64,000 nucleotides of DNA from JBDTSW01 sp963799815 (GTDB taxonomy: Bacteria > Actinomycetota > Thermoleophilia > Solirubrobacterales > 70-9), in contig CAWCYG010000005.1 of assembly GCA_963799815.1 (NCBI GenBank), positions 1 to 64,000 on the forward strand. The letters are read 5' to 3'. Positions 48,160 through 57,418 of the stretch are shown in pieces; within the stretch, counting starts at the first letter, position 1; the number at the start of each line of letters is the position of its first letter. The notes below the pieces were generated by a model. It searched no databases. It was not told the origin of the DNA and was given only the letters and a program-made list of their open reading frames with translations. The position numbers and the translations under genes are program-made.

Positions 48160-49344
48160 TCAGGACTGTCTGTTGGTCAGGCTCTCGCCCGAGTCCGGAT
48201 CGAAGAAGTGGAGCTTCGTGGAGTCGACCCAGAGCTCGGTTTCCTTGCCTCGCTCGACGCCGCTGCCCGCATCGAGCCGCGCGATCACCTGATCCTTGCC
48301 GCCGCCCGGGACCTCCTCCATCCCGGCGTCGGCCGCGAGGTCCTCGAGGTCCTTGGACTCGATCTCCTCCTCGCTCGAGATCGAGAAGTAGGCGTACTTC
48401 TCCGACCCCATCGACTCGACCAGCTCGATGGTCGCCTTGAAGGTGATGCCCTTGTCGAGCGCATCCCCGACCAGTGAGGCATCCTCGAACGCCTCCGGCC
48501 TGATGCCGACGAGCACCTTGCGACCCTGACCGTCGCCAACGGCACCCCGCATGGAGTCCGGCAGTTTCACCTCGCCGAACGGCAGGCTCACGGTGTCGCC
48601 GGAGAGCCCGCCCACCATGAAGTTCATCGCGGGCGAGCCGATGAACCCGGCGACGAAGAGGTTGGTTGGGGTGTCGTAGAGGTCCGCGGGTGAGCCAACC
48701 TGCTGCAGGACGCCGGCGCGCATCACGGCGACCCGGTCGCCGAGCGTCATGGCCTCGGTCTGATCGTGGGTCACGTAAACGGTTGTCGTGCCCAGCTCCT
48801 GCTGGAGGCGCGAGACCTCGGTGCGCATCTGGACGCGCAGCTTCGCGTCCAGGTTCGAGAGCGGCTCGTCCATCAGGAACGCCTTGGGGTCGCGAACGAT
48901 CGCCCGGCCCATCGCGACACGCTGGCGCTGACCGCCCGAGAGGTTGGCCGGCTTGCGGTCGAGGTGCTGCTCGAGGTCGAGCACCTTCGCCACGTCGTCG
49001 ATCTTGGAGTCGATCGTCGCCTGTTCGACGCCGGCCAGCTTCAGCGGGAAGGCCATATTCTGGCGCACGCTCATGTGCGGGTAGAGCGCGTAGTTCTGGA
49101 ACACCATCGCGATGTCGCGCTCCTTCGGCGCCATCTGATTGACGACGTCGTCGCCGATACGCAGCTCACCGTCCGTGATGTCCTCGAGCCCGGCGATCAT
49201 CCGAAGCGCGGTCGACTTGCCGCAGCCGGAGGGCCCGACCAGGATCATGAACTCGCCATCCTGGATATCCAGGTTGAGGTCCGTGACCGCCTCGAAGCCG
49301 TCGTCGAACCGCTTCGAGATGTTGTTCAGCGTGATCTCAGCCAT
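48160..49344 (-). CDS. ABC transporter ATPase, MalK/UgpC/MsmK type
   Basis: A 394-residue protein, last gene of the sugar ABC unit. Walker A GPSGCGKST, Q-loop QNYALYPHMSV, signature LSGGQRQRVAMGRAIV, Walker B AFLMDEPLSNLDA, H-loop THDQTEA; the C-terminal TOBE/regulatory region runs from about 240 (GFIGSPAMNFMVGGL, LVGIRPEAFED) and contains an unusual acidic insert (EEEIESKDLEDLAADAGMEE). It can serve one or several sugar permeases. Start ATG 49344 (MAEITLNNISKRF) after AGGAG. Confidence 0.93.
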   Translation of the reverse strand: MAEITLNNISKRFDDGFEAVTDLNLDIQDGEFMILVGPSGCGKSTALRMIAGLEDITDGELRIGDDVVNQMAPKERDIAMVFQNYALYPHMSVRQNMAFPLKLAGVEQATIDSKIDDVAKVLDLEQHLDRKPANLSGGQRQRVAMGRAIVRDPKAFLMDEPLSNLDAKLRVQMRTEVSRLQQELGTTTVYVTHDQTEAMTLGDRVAVMRAGVLQQVGSPADLYDTPTNLFVAGFIGSPAMNFMVGGLSGDTVSLPFGEVKLPDSMRGAVGDGQGRKVLVGIRPEAFEDASLVGDALDKGITFKATIELVESMGSEKYAYFSISSEEEIESKDLEDLAADAGMEEVPGGGKDQVIARLDAGSGVERGKETELWVDSTKLHFFDPDSGESLTNRQS

Positions 49345-49368
49345 GGGTTGCGCTCCTTGGTTTCTGGG

Positions 49369-50226
49369 TTAGCCCTTCACGGCGCCTGCAGTCAGTCCGG
49401 AGACGATCCGGCGCTGGAAGAAGAGGACGAAGATGATGATCGGGATTGTCACGATCGAAGCCGCTGCGGCGATGTTGCCGGTGGGCGCCGTGAACTGCGA
49501 CTCCCCAGTGAAGAACGCGAGCGCGGCCGGCACGGTGCGCGAGGCGTCCGACGAGGTCAGCGAGATCGCGAAGAGGAAGTCGTTCCAGCAGAAGATGAAG
49601 ACGAGGATCGCCGCCGTGAATACACCCGGTGCGGCAAGCGGAATGATCACCTTCGTGAACGCCTGATACGGAGTCGCCCCGTCGACCTGCGCTGCCTGCT
49701 CCAGATCCCAGGGGATCTCGCGGAAGAACGCCACCAGGGTGTAGATCGCGAGCGGAAGCGAGAACGTCAGGTAGGGGATGATCAGCCCGATCCAGGTGTC
49801 GTAGAGGCCGAGGGCCCGCCACATATCGAACAGCGGCCCGACCGTCGAGATCGCTGGGAACATCGCGATCGCCAGAGCCCCCGCCAGGATCGCCGTCTTC
49901 CCGGGAAAGTTGAGCCGGGCGATCGCGTAGGCGCAGAAGGCCGCGAGGACGATCGCGATCACCGTGGCGATGATCGCGATGCCGATGGAGTTGATCAGGG
50001 GCGCGATGAAGGGGCTCTCGTCGATGCCGCCCTCGAACAGCGAGGTGTAGTTGTCGAAGGTCCAGTCCTGCGGGATGAAGCGGCTGAAGAAGGTGTCGCC
50101 CGCCGTGATCGCCGCCGGGTCCTTGAACGAGAGCGAGACGATCCAGAGCACCGGAACCAGGGCAAAGAGGAGGATCACGATGATCCCAAGCGACCAGACG
50201 GCGTATTCGCGCGTGCCTCGCTCCAT
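49369..50226 (-). CDS. Sugar ABC transporter permease, MalG type
   Basis: A 285-residue protein with six membrane helices. First helix LGIIVILLFALVPVLWIVSL; EAA loop LEQAAQVDGATPYQAFTKVI (the E-x7-G motif that contacts the ATPase). FCWNDFLFAISLTSSDASRT is the typical late loop. It pairs with the permease encoded just upstream (3-bp gap). Confidence 0.92.
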   Translation of the reverse strand: MERGTREYAVWSLGIIVILLFALVPVLWIVSLSFKDPAAITAGDTFFSRFIPQDWTFDNYTSLFEGGIDESPFIAPLINSIGIAIIATVIAIVLAAFCAYAIARLNFPGKTAILAGALAIAMFPAISTVGPLFDMWRALGLYDTWIGLIIPYLTFSLPLAIYTLVAFFREIPWDLEQAAQVDGATPYQAFTKVIIPLAAPGVFTAAILVFIFCWNDFLFAISLTSSDASRTVPAALAFFTGESQFTAPTGNIAAAASIVTIPIIIFVLFFQRRIVSGLTAGAVKG

Positions 50227-50229
50227 CGC

Positions 50230-51165
50230 TCAGCTCCCCGGCCGGCCTTCGGCCATCTTCACGCCGAACCCCTTGACGAAGATGAACGCGATGATCAGCA
50301 CCGCGAAGAAGATCAGCACCGAGACGGCTGATCCCAGCCCAAGGTTGAGGCGCTCGATCAGCTGGTTGTAGCCGAGGATCGAGACCGATTCCGTGTCCTG
50401 GGCGCCTCCGGTCATGATGAAAATGGTGTCGAAGACCCGGAACGCGTCGAGCGTGCGGAACAGCAATGCCACCAGGATCGCCGGCTTCATCAGCGGCAGC
50501 GTGATCTTCCAGAAGCGTTGCCATGCGCTGGCCCCATCGACTTTGGCAGCCTCGTAGAGGCCATCGTCGATCGTCACCAGTCCGGCGAGCAGCAACAGCG
50601 CCATGAAGGGTGTTGTTTTCCAGACTTCAGCCATGATCACGACAGCGAGCGACGAGAACCGCTCACCGAAGAAGGCGTAGTCGTCAGCGACGAACGGAAG
50701 CTCGTTGATCAGGCCGGTCAGCGGGCTGAAGGCGAAGAACCACGAGAAGGCAGCGACGACCGTGACGATGCCGTAGGGGATCAGCACGGCCGTGCGCACA
50801 AGCCCACGCCCGAAGATCGCCCGGTACATGACCAGGGCGATGATCATGCCCAGGGTGAGCTCGATCGCGACGGATACGATCGTCACGAACAAGGTGTTGG
50901 CGACGTCCGTCCACCAGAGCTGAGACGTGAGCACGGCCTCGTAGTTCGAAAGACCGACGAAGCCACCCTCCTCCGGAAACCGCAGATCAAGGTCTTGGAG
51001 CGAGAGGACGATGGCGTATCCGATCGGATACGCCGTCACCAGCAACATCGCGATCACCGCTGGGGCGCAGAGCATCCATCCGAGCTTTCGCTCCGCCTTG
51101 GTGCGGTCGGTGGTGCGCTTCCGAGGAGCGGGCGCAGCTGGGGTGGGTGCCGTCGTGGCCTCCAT
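50230..51165 (-). CDS. Sugar ABC transporter permease, MalF type
   Basis: A 311-residue protein: a Pro/Ala-rich cytosolic N-terminus, first helix LCAPAVIAMLLVTAYPIGYA, DLRFPEEGGFVGLSNYEAVL periplasmic loop, EAA loop LYEAAKVDGASAWQRFWKIT. It overlaps the stop of the binding-protein gene (51165). Confidence 0.92.
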   Translation of the reverse strand: MEATTAPTPAAPAPRKRTTDRTKAERKLGWMLCAPAVIAMLLVTAYPIGYAIVLSLQDLDLRFPEEGGFVGLSNYEAVLTSQLWWTDVANTLFVTIVSVAIELTLGMIIALVMYRAIFGRGLVRTAVLIPYGIVTVVAAFSWFFAFSPLTGLINELPFVADDYAFFGERFSSLAVVIMAEVWKTTPFMALLLLAGLVTIDDGLYEAAKVDGASAWQRFWKITLPLMKPAILVALLFRTLDAFRVFDTIFIMTGGAQDTESVSILGYNQLIERLNLGLGSAVSVLIFFAVLIIAFIFVKGFGVKMAEGRPGS

Positions 51166-52469
51166 CAGAGCAGACCCTCCCTCTTGACCGCCTGCTCAAC
51201 ACTGTCGAAGAGCTCTTCGTAGGTGGACCCCACGTCGGCTGGGTCGATGTCGCCAACCGGATGCAGCGAACGCTGAATCGCCAGCGAGAGGTCGGTGTAC
51301 GCAGGAGTGATGGGGCGCGGCGCAGCAGTGTCGATCGACTCCTTGATCAGATCGGAGAAGCCTGGATACGCCTTCTCGATCTCCTTGGTCCCGTACACCG
51401 ACTCGTTCGTGGGGGGAAGCCCGCCAAGGGTCGCCGCCGTGATCTGGTTCTCGGGCTGAACGAGGCACTTGATCGCCTCGAACGCCAGATCCTGATTGTC
51501 GGAGTAGGCGCTCACGCCCAGGTTGATCCCGCCGAGCGGCGGCGCGCTCGGAGTCCCCTCGTCGACGGCCGGGTAGATGGTCGCCTCGAGCTGCTTGAAG
51601 ACGTCGGGCGCGTTCTCCTCGGCGCTCGGGTAGACGAACGGGTAATTCAGCATGAAGGAGGAGGCGCCCGCCTCGAACGAGAGCCGGGCGGTGTCCTCTG
51701 TGGAGGTGTCGATGTCCGGCGGGGCGACGTCGGAGCGGGCGAACTTCCCCATCACCTCGAGGGCGCGCTCGGTGGGAGCCTGCTCGAGCCCGACCTCCGT
51801 GGGCCCGTCGAGGATCTGGGTCCCGGCCGAGGAGATCATCGCCGTGGCCCAGACCGTGAAGCCCTCGTAGAAGTTCGCCTGGACCTGGATCTGCCCCTCC
51901 TCGGGGCCGATCTTCTCGGCCTGGGCGATCATCTCGTCCCACGTCTTCGGCGGGTTCGGGACACGGTCCTTGCGGTACCAGAGGAGCTGGGTGTTCGAGG
52001 TGAACGGCGCGGCGTAGAGCTCTTCCTCGAAGGATGCCGACTCGACCACGCTGTCGAATACGTCCTGCGTGACGGCATCAGCGTCGGCGCCCTCCCACGG
52101 CGCGACGAAGCCCGCGTTGGCGAACTCGGCGGTCCAGATCACGTCCATGCCGATGATGTCGATCGAGTCGTCCTCGGCTCCGAGCCTCCGCACGAGCTGC
52201 TCGCGCTGCGCGTCCGCCTGGGCCGGGAGGAACTCGAAGACGATGCTGTACTCGCCGTTGGAATCCTCAGAGCACTTCGTGGCGGCCTCCGAGAAGGCAC
52301 CCGAGGGCTCGTTGAAGATGAAGAAGGAGAGCTCAGTGCCCGCACCAGCCTCCGGGTCGCTCGTACAGCCGGCGAAGCCCACAACGCCCAAAAGGACAGC
52401 GCATATGGCTGCCTTCAACCGTCGCGTTGCAGGGGTCGCGCCTCGATCCATCCTCTCCTCAGTGCGCAT
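51165..52469 (-). CDS. Sugar ABC transporter substrate-binding lipoprotein
   Basis: About 434 residues from ATG 52469 (MRTEERMDRGATPATRRLKA), with ATG 52493 or 52451 as alternatives. Lipobox FAGC after the hydrophobic AAICAVLLGVVGFAG. The body is a family-1 solute-binding fold of the trehalose/maltose group: YSIVFEFLPAQADAQREQLV, RRLGAEDDSIDIIGMDVIWT, AGFVAPWEGADADAVTQDVF, GAGTELSFFIFNEPSG, and LQPVENQITAATLGG-like hinge LVQPENQITAATLGGLPPTN. Captures the oligosaccharide outside for the two permeases. Confidence 0.9.
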   Translation of the reverse strand: MRTEERMDRGATPATRRLKAAICAVLLGVVGFAGCTSDPEAGAGTELSFFIFNEPSGAFSEAATKCSEDSNGEYSIVFEFLPAQADAQREQLVRRLGAEDDSIDIIGMDVIWTAEFANAGFVAPWEGADADAVTQDVFDSVVESASFEEELYAAPFTSNTQLLWYRKDRVPNPPKTWDEMIAQAEKIGPEEGQIQVQANFYEGFTVWATAMISSAGTQILDGPTEVGLEQAPTERALEVMGKFARSDVAPPDIDTSTEDTARLSFEAGASSFMLNYPFVYPSAEENAPDVFKQLEATIYPAVDEGTPSAPPLGGINLGVSAYSDNQDLAFEAIKCLVQPENQITAATLGGLPPTNESVYGTKEIEKAYPGFSDLIKESIDTAAPRPITPAYTDLSLAIQRSLHPVGDIDPADVGSTYEELFDSVEQAVKREGLL

Positions 52470-52514
52470 GTATCCAATGACACGGAGGCGCAAACACCGT
52501 GCGCCGATTCGGCC

Positions 52515-53975
52515 CTAGCGCGCGCGGACGATGAGTCCCTCGCCCGCCCCCAGCCGGCCGGGCCGGTGCGTGGCCGTTGAGAGCACAACCTCGCCGTGAT
52601 CCTCGAAGGGCGCCTCGCTGTCGCCGAGGTTGAGCGCGACGGTGTCGCTACCGCGGCCAAACCTCAATACAGACCCCTGTGCCTCGATGCTCGAGATCTC
52701 CGGATCGAGCTCGCGGCGAAGGGCGATCAGCGTGCGATAGAGCTCCAGCATCGAGTTCGGATCGCCGGTCTGGTCGGCCACGTTCCTCGTGGCCGGATCG
52801 ACGCTGGCGAGCCACGGCGTGCCCGTGGTAAATCCCCCTGCCCCGCTGCCTTCCCATTGCATCGGATGCCGGAAGGCATCACGTCCCCACGGGTCGAGCG
52901 GAGGGTCCACGCCGGGACCATCGCCCATTCCCAGCTCGTCGCCCTGGTAGACGAAGGCAGTGCCGGGCAGGCTGAGCAACAGCATGGCCGCCAACCGGGC
53001 GTGGCGCGCGCCGAACCGACTCGCGAGCCGCATGAAGTCGTGGTTGGAGAGGACCCAGGCCGCGCCATCGAGTGACGCTGCTTCGCGGATCACCTCGGCC
53101 AGCTGCTCCGCATCGCGGGGGGCGTGGAGGAACTCGAACGCGAACACGAGATCCAGGTGGTCGAGGTAGCGGCCCAGGCGCCCGCTCGGAAGGTAGACCT
53201 CGCCGACCAGCAGGGCGTCACCGGCGCCCTCGCGCAGGGCGGCCAGCGCCTCCCCGGTGCCGGGGCCGTCCATCGAGTGCACGTGTTGGAGCAGGGCGAA
53301 CTCCTCGGGCAATGGAAGGCCGAACGGCTCGCCGGCGGGAGGGTCGTCGCGGAGCTCGGGGTCCTTGCTGATCACGTGCAGCGCGTCGACCCGAAAGCCA
53401 TCGACCCCACGATCAAGCCAAAATCGCATCGCCTCCGCGAATGCCGCTCGAACGTCTGCTCGCGACCAATCCAGGTCGGGCTGCTCGGGGTAATGGGAGT
53501 GCAGATACCACCGCCCGGAACGCTCGTCGCGCGTCCAGGCGGAGCCGCCGAAGGCGGAAACCCAGTTGTTGGGAGGCCCGTCGTCGGCCCAGACGTAGCG
53601 CTCGGGCTGCTCGCGAAACCAGGGATGCTCGATCGACGTATGGCTCGGCACGAGGTCGAGCAGCAAGCGAAGCCCCCGCTCGTGGCTTGCGGCGATCAGC
53701 TCATCGACGTCGGACAAGGTTCCGAAGGCTGGGTCCACGCCGGTGAGGTCGGTGACGTCGTAGCCCATGTCAGCGCCCCCTGATGGGTAGAAGGGCGAGA
53801 GCCACAGCGCGTCGACACCGAGGTATGCGAGGTGGTCGAGTCGCGAGGTGACGCCGCGAAGATCCCCCAAACCGTCGCCATCGGTGTCCTGGAAGGACCG
53901 GGGGTAGACCTGATAGACGACGGCGTCGCGCCACCAGGGCACGGCCGCGGCCGGACCTCGGGGATCGCTAGGCAA
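52515..53975 (-). CDS. GH13 alpha-glucosidase / oligo-1,6-glucosidase
   Basis: A 486-residue TIM-barrel glycosidase. WWRDAVVYQVYPRSFQDTDG (conserved region before strand 1), LWLSPFYPSGGADMGYDVTD, DLVPSHTS (region I), GFRVDALHV (Asp nucleophile), LLVGEVYLP (Glu acid/base), VLSNHDFMR (third Asp). Hydrolyses alpha-glucosides in the cytosol, the natural sink of the adjacent sugar transporter. Compared with typical 530-560-residue members the C-terminal beta domain is short. Its ATG overlaps the end of the ThDP-enzyme gene by 8 bp. Confidence 0.93.
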   Translation of the reverse strand: MPSDPRGPAAAVPWWRDAVVYQVYPRSFQDTDGDGLGDLRGVTSRLDHLAYLGVDALWLSPFYPSGGADMGYDVTDLTGVDPAFGTLSDVDELIAASHERGLRLLLDLVPSHTSIEHPWFREQPERYVWADDGPPNNWVSAFGGSAWTRDERSGRWYLHSHYPEQPDLDWSRADVRAAFAEAMRFWLDRGVDGFRVDALHVISKDPELRDDPPAGEPFGLPLPEEFALLQHVHSMDGPGTGEALAALREGAGDALLVGEVYLPSGRLGRYLDHLDLVFAFEFLHAPRDAEQLAEVIREAASLDGAAWVLSNHDFMRLASRFGARHARLAAMLLLSLPGTAFVYQGDELGMGDGPGVDPPLDPWGRDAFRHPMQWEGSGAGGFTTGTPWLASVDPATRNVADQTGDPNSMLELYRTLIALRRELDPEISSIEAQGSVLRFGRGSDTVALNLGDSEAPFEDHGEVVLSTATHRPGRLGAGEGLIVRAR

Positions 53976-55629
53976 GGACCGCCTTGCGCGGATAGACGAC
54001 CTCGGGATCGGTGAGGACGTTTACCAGCGCCGGCTTGCCCGCGGCGAAAGCCCGCTCCAGGGCCGGGCGCAGCTCGGTCGGCTCCGAGACCAGCTCAGCG
54101 TGGCAACCGAGCGCCTCGGCGATCTGGTCGTAGCGCGTCCCCTGGCGAAGCTCCGCGGCAACGGAATAGCCGTAGAGGAACTTCATCGGGTGATGCTCGA
54201 GCGCCCAGATCCCGTTGTTGCCAATCACGCCGACCACAGGCAGCCCGTGACGGGCGAGTGTGTCGAACTCCATGCCGGCGAAGCCGAAGGCGCCATCGCC
54301 CAGCAGGAGGCAGACCTGCCGCTCGGGCCGCGCGAGCTTGGCGCCGATCGCTGCGCCAGGACCGGCACCCAGGCAGCCGAACGGCCCGGGGTCCATCCAG
54401 CAACCCGGCTCGTGCGTTTCGATCACACGGCCCGCGTAGGAGACGAAGTCGCCGCCGTCGCCGATCACGATCGCATCGCGGTCGAGGATCTCATTCAGGT
54501 CGCGGTAGATCCGCATCGGGTGGAGGGGAGCGCGGTCGTCGTCGAGCTCCCCGCGCTCGGCCTCGCGCTTTTCGGCCTCGGTCGCCTGGAGAGCCTCCAC
54601 CCACGAAGCCGTGCGACCGGGGTCGGCTGCGGTGCAGTCGCGGATCGCACGCAACGTGGGCGTGAGCGGCCCAACGAGCTCGATCTCCGGGGTGCGGTTG
54701 GCGCTGAGCGTGTTCGGGCCGGCGTCGAGCCAGACGATCTTCGTCTCCTCGCCAAACGAGCCCCCGAAGCCGAGGCGGAAGTCGAGCGGGACCCCCACGA
54801 CGAGGGCGACGTCGGCCTCCTTGAGCCCGTGGCCGCGCGCCCGGGAGAAGCAGAGCTCGTGATCAGCGTCGAGGCAGCCGCGGCCCATGCCGTTCAGGAA
54901 GGTGGGCGCTCCGAGCGCCTCCGCGAGGGCCCGGAGCTCATCCTCGCCATGGCCCCAGTAGAGCCCGGTGCCGGCCATGATCACGGGGCGCTCGGCGGCG
55001 GCGAGGAGCTCGGCGGCGCGATCTGCCCCGGCAGCGGGCTCGTCGGGCTGCGGTTGCGGGGGCGGCGCGGCGTCGGCCTCCGCCTCGCTGAAGACGACGT
55101 CGAGCGGATAGTCGAGGAAAGTCGGACCGCTCGGCTGCGCCATGGCGGCGTCGATGGCCGCGGCGGTTGCGGCCGGAATGTCGGCGGTCGCCTTCACCGT
55201 CTCGGCGGCCTTGACCAGCGGCGCGACGAAGGGGAGGTGATCGATCTCCTGGAGCGATCCCGAGCCCCAGCGGCCCTCCGCGGCGCGGCCGCCCAAGACC
55301 ACGAGCGGCGAGCGGTTCGACTGCGCGGCGGCGATCGCGCTGATCCCGTTCGTGACCCCCGGGCCGGCGGTGAGCGCGCAGACACCGGCCTCGCGGGTGG
55401 CCTTCGCCCAGCCCTCGGCAGCGAAGGCCGCCGCCTGCTCGTGGCGGACGTCGACGATCTCGATGCCCTCCTGCAGGCAGCCGTCATAGAGGGAGAAGAG
55501 ATGCCCGCCCGAAAGGGTGAAGAGGTGTGAGACCCCGCGTGCCTTCAGCGCTTTGGCGGCCAGCCGGCCTCCGTGCAGCGGACCTCCGCTGGCGGCGCTG
55601 GTCGCGCTCTGCTCCTCGGTCGTGGCCAA
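53968..55629 (-). CDS. Thiamine-diphosphate-dependent enzyme (acetolactate-synthase / 2-hydroxyacyl-CoA-lyase-like)
   Basis: A 553-residue three-domain protein. Pyr domain with the catalytic Glu: VDVRHEQAAAFAAEGWAKAT, then TAGPGVTNGISAIAAAQSNR; central domain (AAERPVIMAGTGLYWGHGED, DVALVVGVPLDFRLGFGGSF); PP domain with GDGAFGFAGMEFDTLARHGL to IGNNGIW, the GDG-x26-NN ThDP/Mg2+ site. The sequence is closer to oxalyl/2-hydroxyacyl-CoA lyase-like members than to IlvB, and no IlvN follows, so branched-chain synthesis is doubtful. In-line with the glucosidase and adenylate cyclase. Confidence 0.87.
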   Translation of the reverse strand: MATTEEQSATSAASGGPLHGGRLAAKALKARGVSHLFTLSGGHLFSLYDGCLQEGIEIVDVRHEQAAAFAAEGWAKATREAGVCALTAGPGVTNGISAIAAAQSNRSPLVVLGGRAAEGRWGSGSLQEIDHLPFVAPLVKAAETVKATADIPAATAAAIDAAMAQPSGPTFLDYPLDVVFSEAEADAAPPPQPQPDEPAAGADRAAELLAAAERPVIMAGTGLYWGHGEDELRALAEALGAPTFLNGMGRGCLDADHELCFSRARGHGLKEADVALVVGVPLDFRLGFGGSFGEETKIVWLDAGPNTLSANRTPEIELVGPLTPTLRAIRDCTAADPGRTASWVEALQATEAEKREAERGELDDDRAPLHPMRIYRDLNEILDRDAIVIGDGGDFVSYAGRVIETHEPGCWMDPGPFGCLGAGPGAAIGAKLARPERQVCLLLGDGAFGFAGMEFDTLARHGLPVVGVIGNNGIWALEHHPMKFLYGYSVAAELRQGTRYDQIAEALGCHAELVSEPTELRPALERAFAAGKPALVNVLTDPEVVYPRKAVLA

Positions 55630-55655
55630 CGCGCGCAGCCTAGCCCCTCGCCCGC

Positions 55656-57296
55656 TCAGCCGCGCATCGTCGCGCGGCGGGCAGCCCGGCGCGCGGTTTC
55701 GGCCGCGGCGCGGAGAGGCGAGTGCGAGCGGCCATCGCCGTCGGCGCTCATCGCCGCGGCCGGCTCGGCGCCCCGCCTGCGCGGCACCAGGCTTGGCGAG
55801 TGAAGGGCGATCGGGTCGCCTACACCGCGGAGCCGGTGCCGACCAAGGTCCTCTAGCTCGTACTCATCCGAGAGCGCCTTGCGGGTGTGCTCGGTGATGA
55901 GGATGTCCACGTCGAATTGGCGCGTGGCGGATTCGACCCGAGAGGCGACGTTCACGGGGTCACCGATGACCGAGAAGTTGAGACGCCCGGCCCCACCGAT
56001 CGAGCCGGCCACCACCATGCCGGTATTGATTCCGACGCCGATGCGCATTCCCTCTCCGGCCGCCTCCTCGCCGTTCACCGCCGTGACCATCTCGCATGCC
56101 GCACGCACGGCGCGATCGGCATGGTCGGGGTAGTTCTCGGGCGCGCCGAACACTGCCAGCAGGCCGTCTCCCTCAAACTTGTCGACGTGACCGCCGTGAC
56201 GGGCGACGATCGGCACGACGACCTCGAACAGGCCGTTGAGCGCGCCGACGATCTCCTTCGCGCCCATCCCGGAGACGAGGCTCGTGAAGTCCTGGACATC
56301 GCAGAAGAGGACCGAGACGTCGAGCTCCACTCCCTCCTCGGAGAAGGCCTCGCTGAGGATGTACTCCGCCACCTCCTCGTCGACGTAGGTGCCGAAAGCC
56401 TCACGGATGCGCTCGCGCTCGGCGAGACCCTCGATCATCTGGTTGAACGACGCTGCCAGGTCCCCCAGCTCGTCGCCCGTCGTCACCGGCACCGAGACGT
56501 CAAAGCGCCCCTCGCGCACGGCCTCCGTGGCCCGGCGCAGGTCGGCGATCGGCCGTAGGATCGACTTCGAGAGCAGGAGGGAGAGCTCGAGCGAGATCGT
56601 GGTCGCGACGGCGAGCGCGATCAGGACGTCGACCGTTAGGTTGGCCCCTCCCCCGCCCTCCGACGTGAGCGCGGCGACGACCAGACCCGCGACCAGGTTG
56701 ATCAGCGGCAGGGCGCCCATCAGCCGCACGCGAAGCGGAAAGGCCGAGACCTCGCGCTGGAGCCCCGGCGTGACCGCCTGGTTGATCTCGATCAGCACGG
56801 GCCGCAGCCCGACCTCCAGCGCCAGGTAGTGCAGCAGGCCGCCGTAGGCGACCGCTGCCGCCGAGCCCAAGAAGAAGGGAATGAACGTGTACCACGCAAG
56901 ACCCAAGATCGCGACGGCGGCAGCGGTCGCGGGCACTACGACGATCACGAAGGGGAGAACGAGATCCCGCTTGATGAAGCCCATCGGGAGGTTCACGGCG
57001 GCAGCCCAGGCGCTCGCGGTCCGCTCCTCGGTCCTCGGCCCGGAGATCCAGTCGCGAATCGGGCGCAGCAGCGGATACGTGCGCGCCAGGTTGAGCGCCA
57101 CCGCGACCGCCGTAAGGCTCATCGCGATCGCGAAAATGATCAGGAATTCCTCGCTCGACATCTCCCAGTAGAAGGTGAAGAGGACGAGCGTGCCGGCGGT
57201 GATCAGAAAGGCTGTCTGCAGCTCAAGCGCGAGAAAGAACGCGGGATAGCGGGCTCCGAGCTTGCGATAGAGCCATGTCAGTGCCCCCAGCGCCAT
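55656..57296 (-). CDS. Membrane adenylate/guanylate cyclase (class III) with HAMP
   Basis: A 546-residue protein. Six or so membrane helices (YPAFFLALELQTAFLITAGT, FLIIFAIAMSLTAVAVALNL, VLPFVIVVVPATAAAVAILG), then HAMP (LSKSILRPIADLRRATEAVR EGRFDVSVPV) at about 245-300, linker YVDEEVAEYILSE, and the cyclase domain 330-500: VSVLFCDVQDFTSLVSGMGA (metal Asp), GGHVDKFEGDGLLAVFGAP (Lys-Glu and second Asp), VGINTGMVVAGSIGG, FSVIGDPVNVASRVES. The purine-specificity Lys and Asp are placed as for ATP. Could feed cNMP to the sensor at 23.7 kb (inference). Confidence 0.92.
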   Translation of the reverse strand: MALGALTWLYRKLGARYPAFFLALELQTAFLITAGTLVLFTFYWEMSSEEFLIIFAIAMSLTAVAVALNLARTYPLLRPIRDWISGPRTEERTASAWAAAVNLPMGFIKRDLVLPFVIVVVPATAAAVAILGLAWYTFIPFFLGSAAAVAYGGLLHYLALEVGLRPVLIEINQAVTPGLQREVSAFPLRVRLMGALPLINLVAGLVVAALTSEGGGGANLTVDVLIALAVATTISLELSLLLSKSILRPIADLRRATEAVREGRFDVSVPVTTGDELGDLAASFNQMIEGLAERERIREAFGTYVDEEVAEYILSEAFSEEGVELDVSVLFCDVQDFTSLVSGMGAKEIVGALNGLFEVVVPIVARHGGHVDKFEGDGLLAVFGAPENYPDHADRAVRAACEMVTAVNGEEAAGEGMRIGVGINTGMVVAGSIGGAGRLNFSVIGDPVNVASRVESATRQFDVDILITEHTRKALSDEYELEDLGRHRLRGVGDPIALHSPSLVPRRRGAEPAAAMSADGDGRSHSPLRAAAETARRAARRATMRG

Positions 57297-57418
57297 TGAT
57301 CGATTGTGGCAGCCACGAGGTGGCCGATGTGTGACGTAGCCTGCGAACTGGCTTGCGCAAGCGGTTCAACAAGGGTTCGGTGTTCAAGGGACGCGCCAAA
57401 GGCTCCGATGAGATCTAG

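Noticed and set aside
48766..50331. 521-codon plus-strand frame across the sugar ABC genes
   Set aside because: Mirror of GC-biased third positions of the real minus-strand genes; composition rich in D/R/E without motifs. The same holds for 54100-55530, 8131-9237 and 14741-15712.
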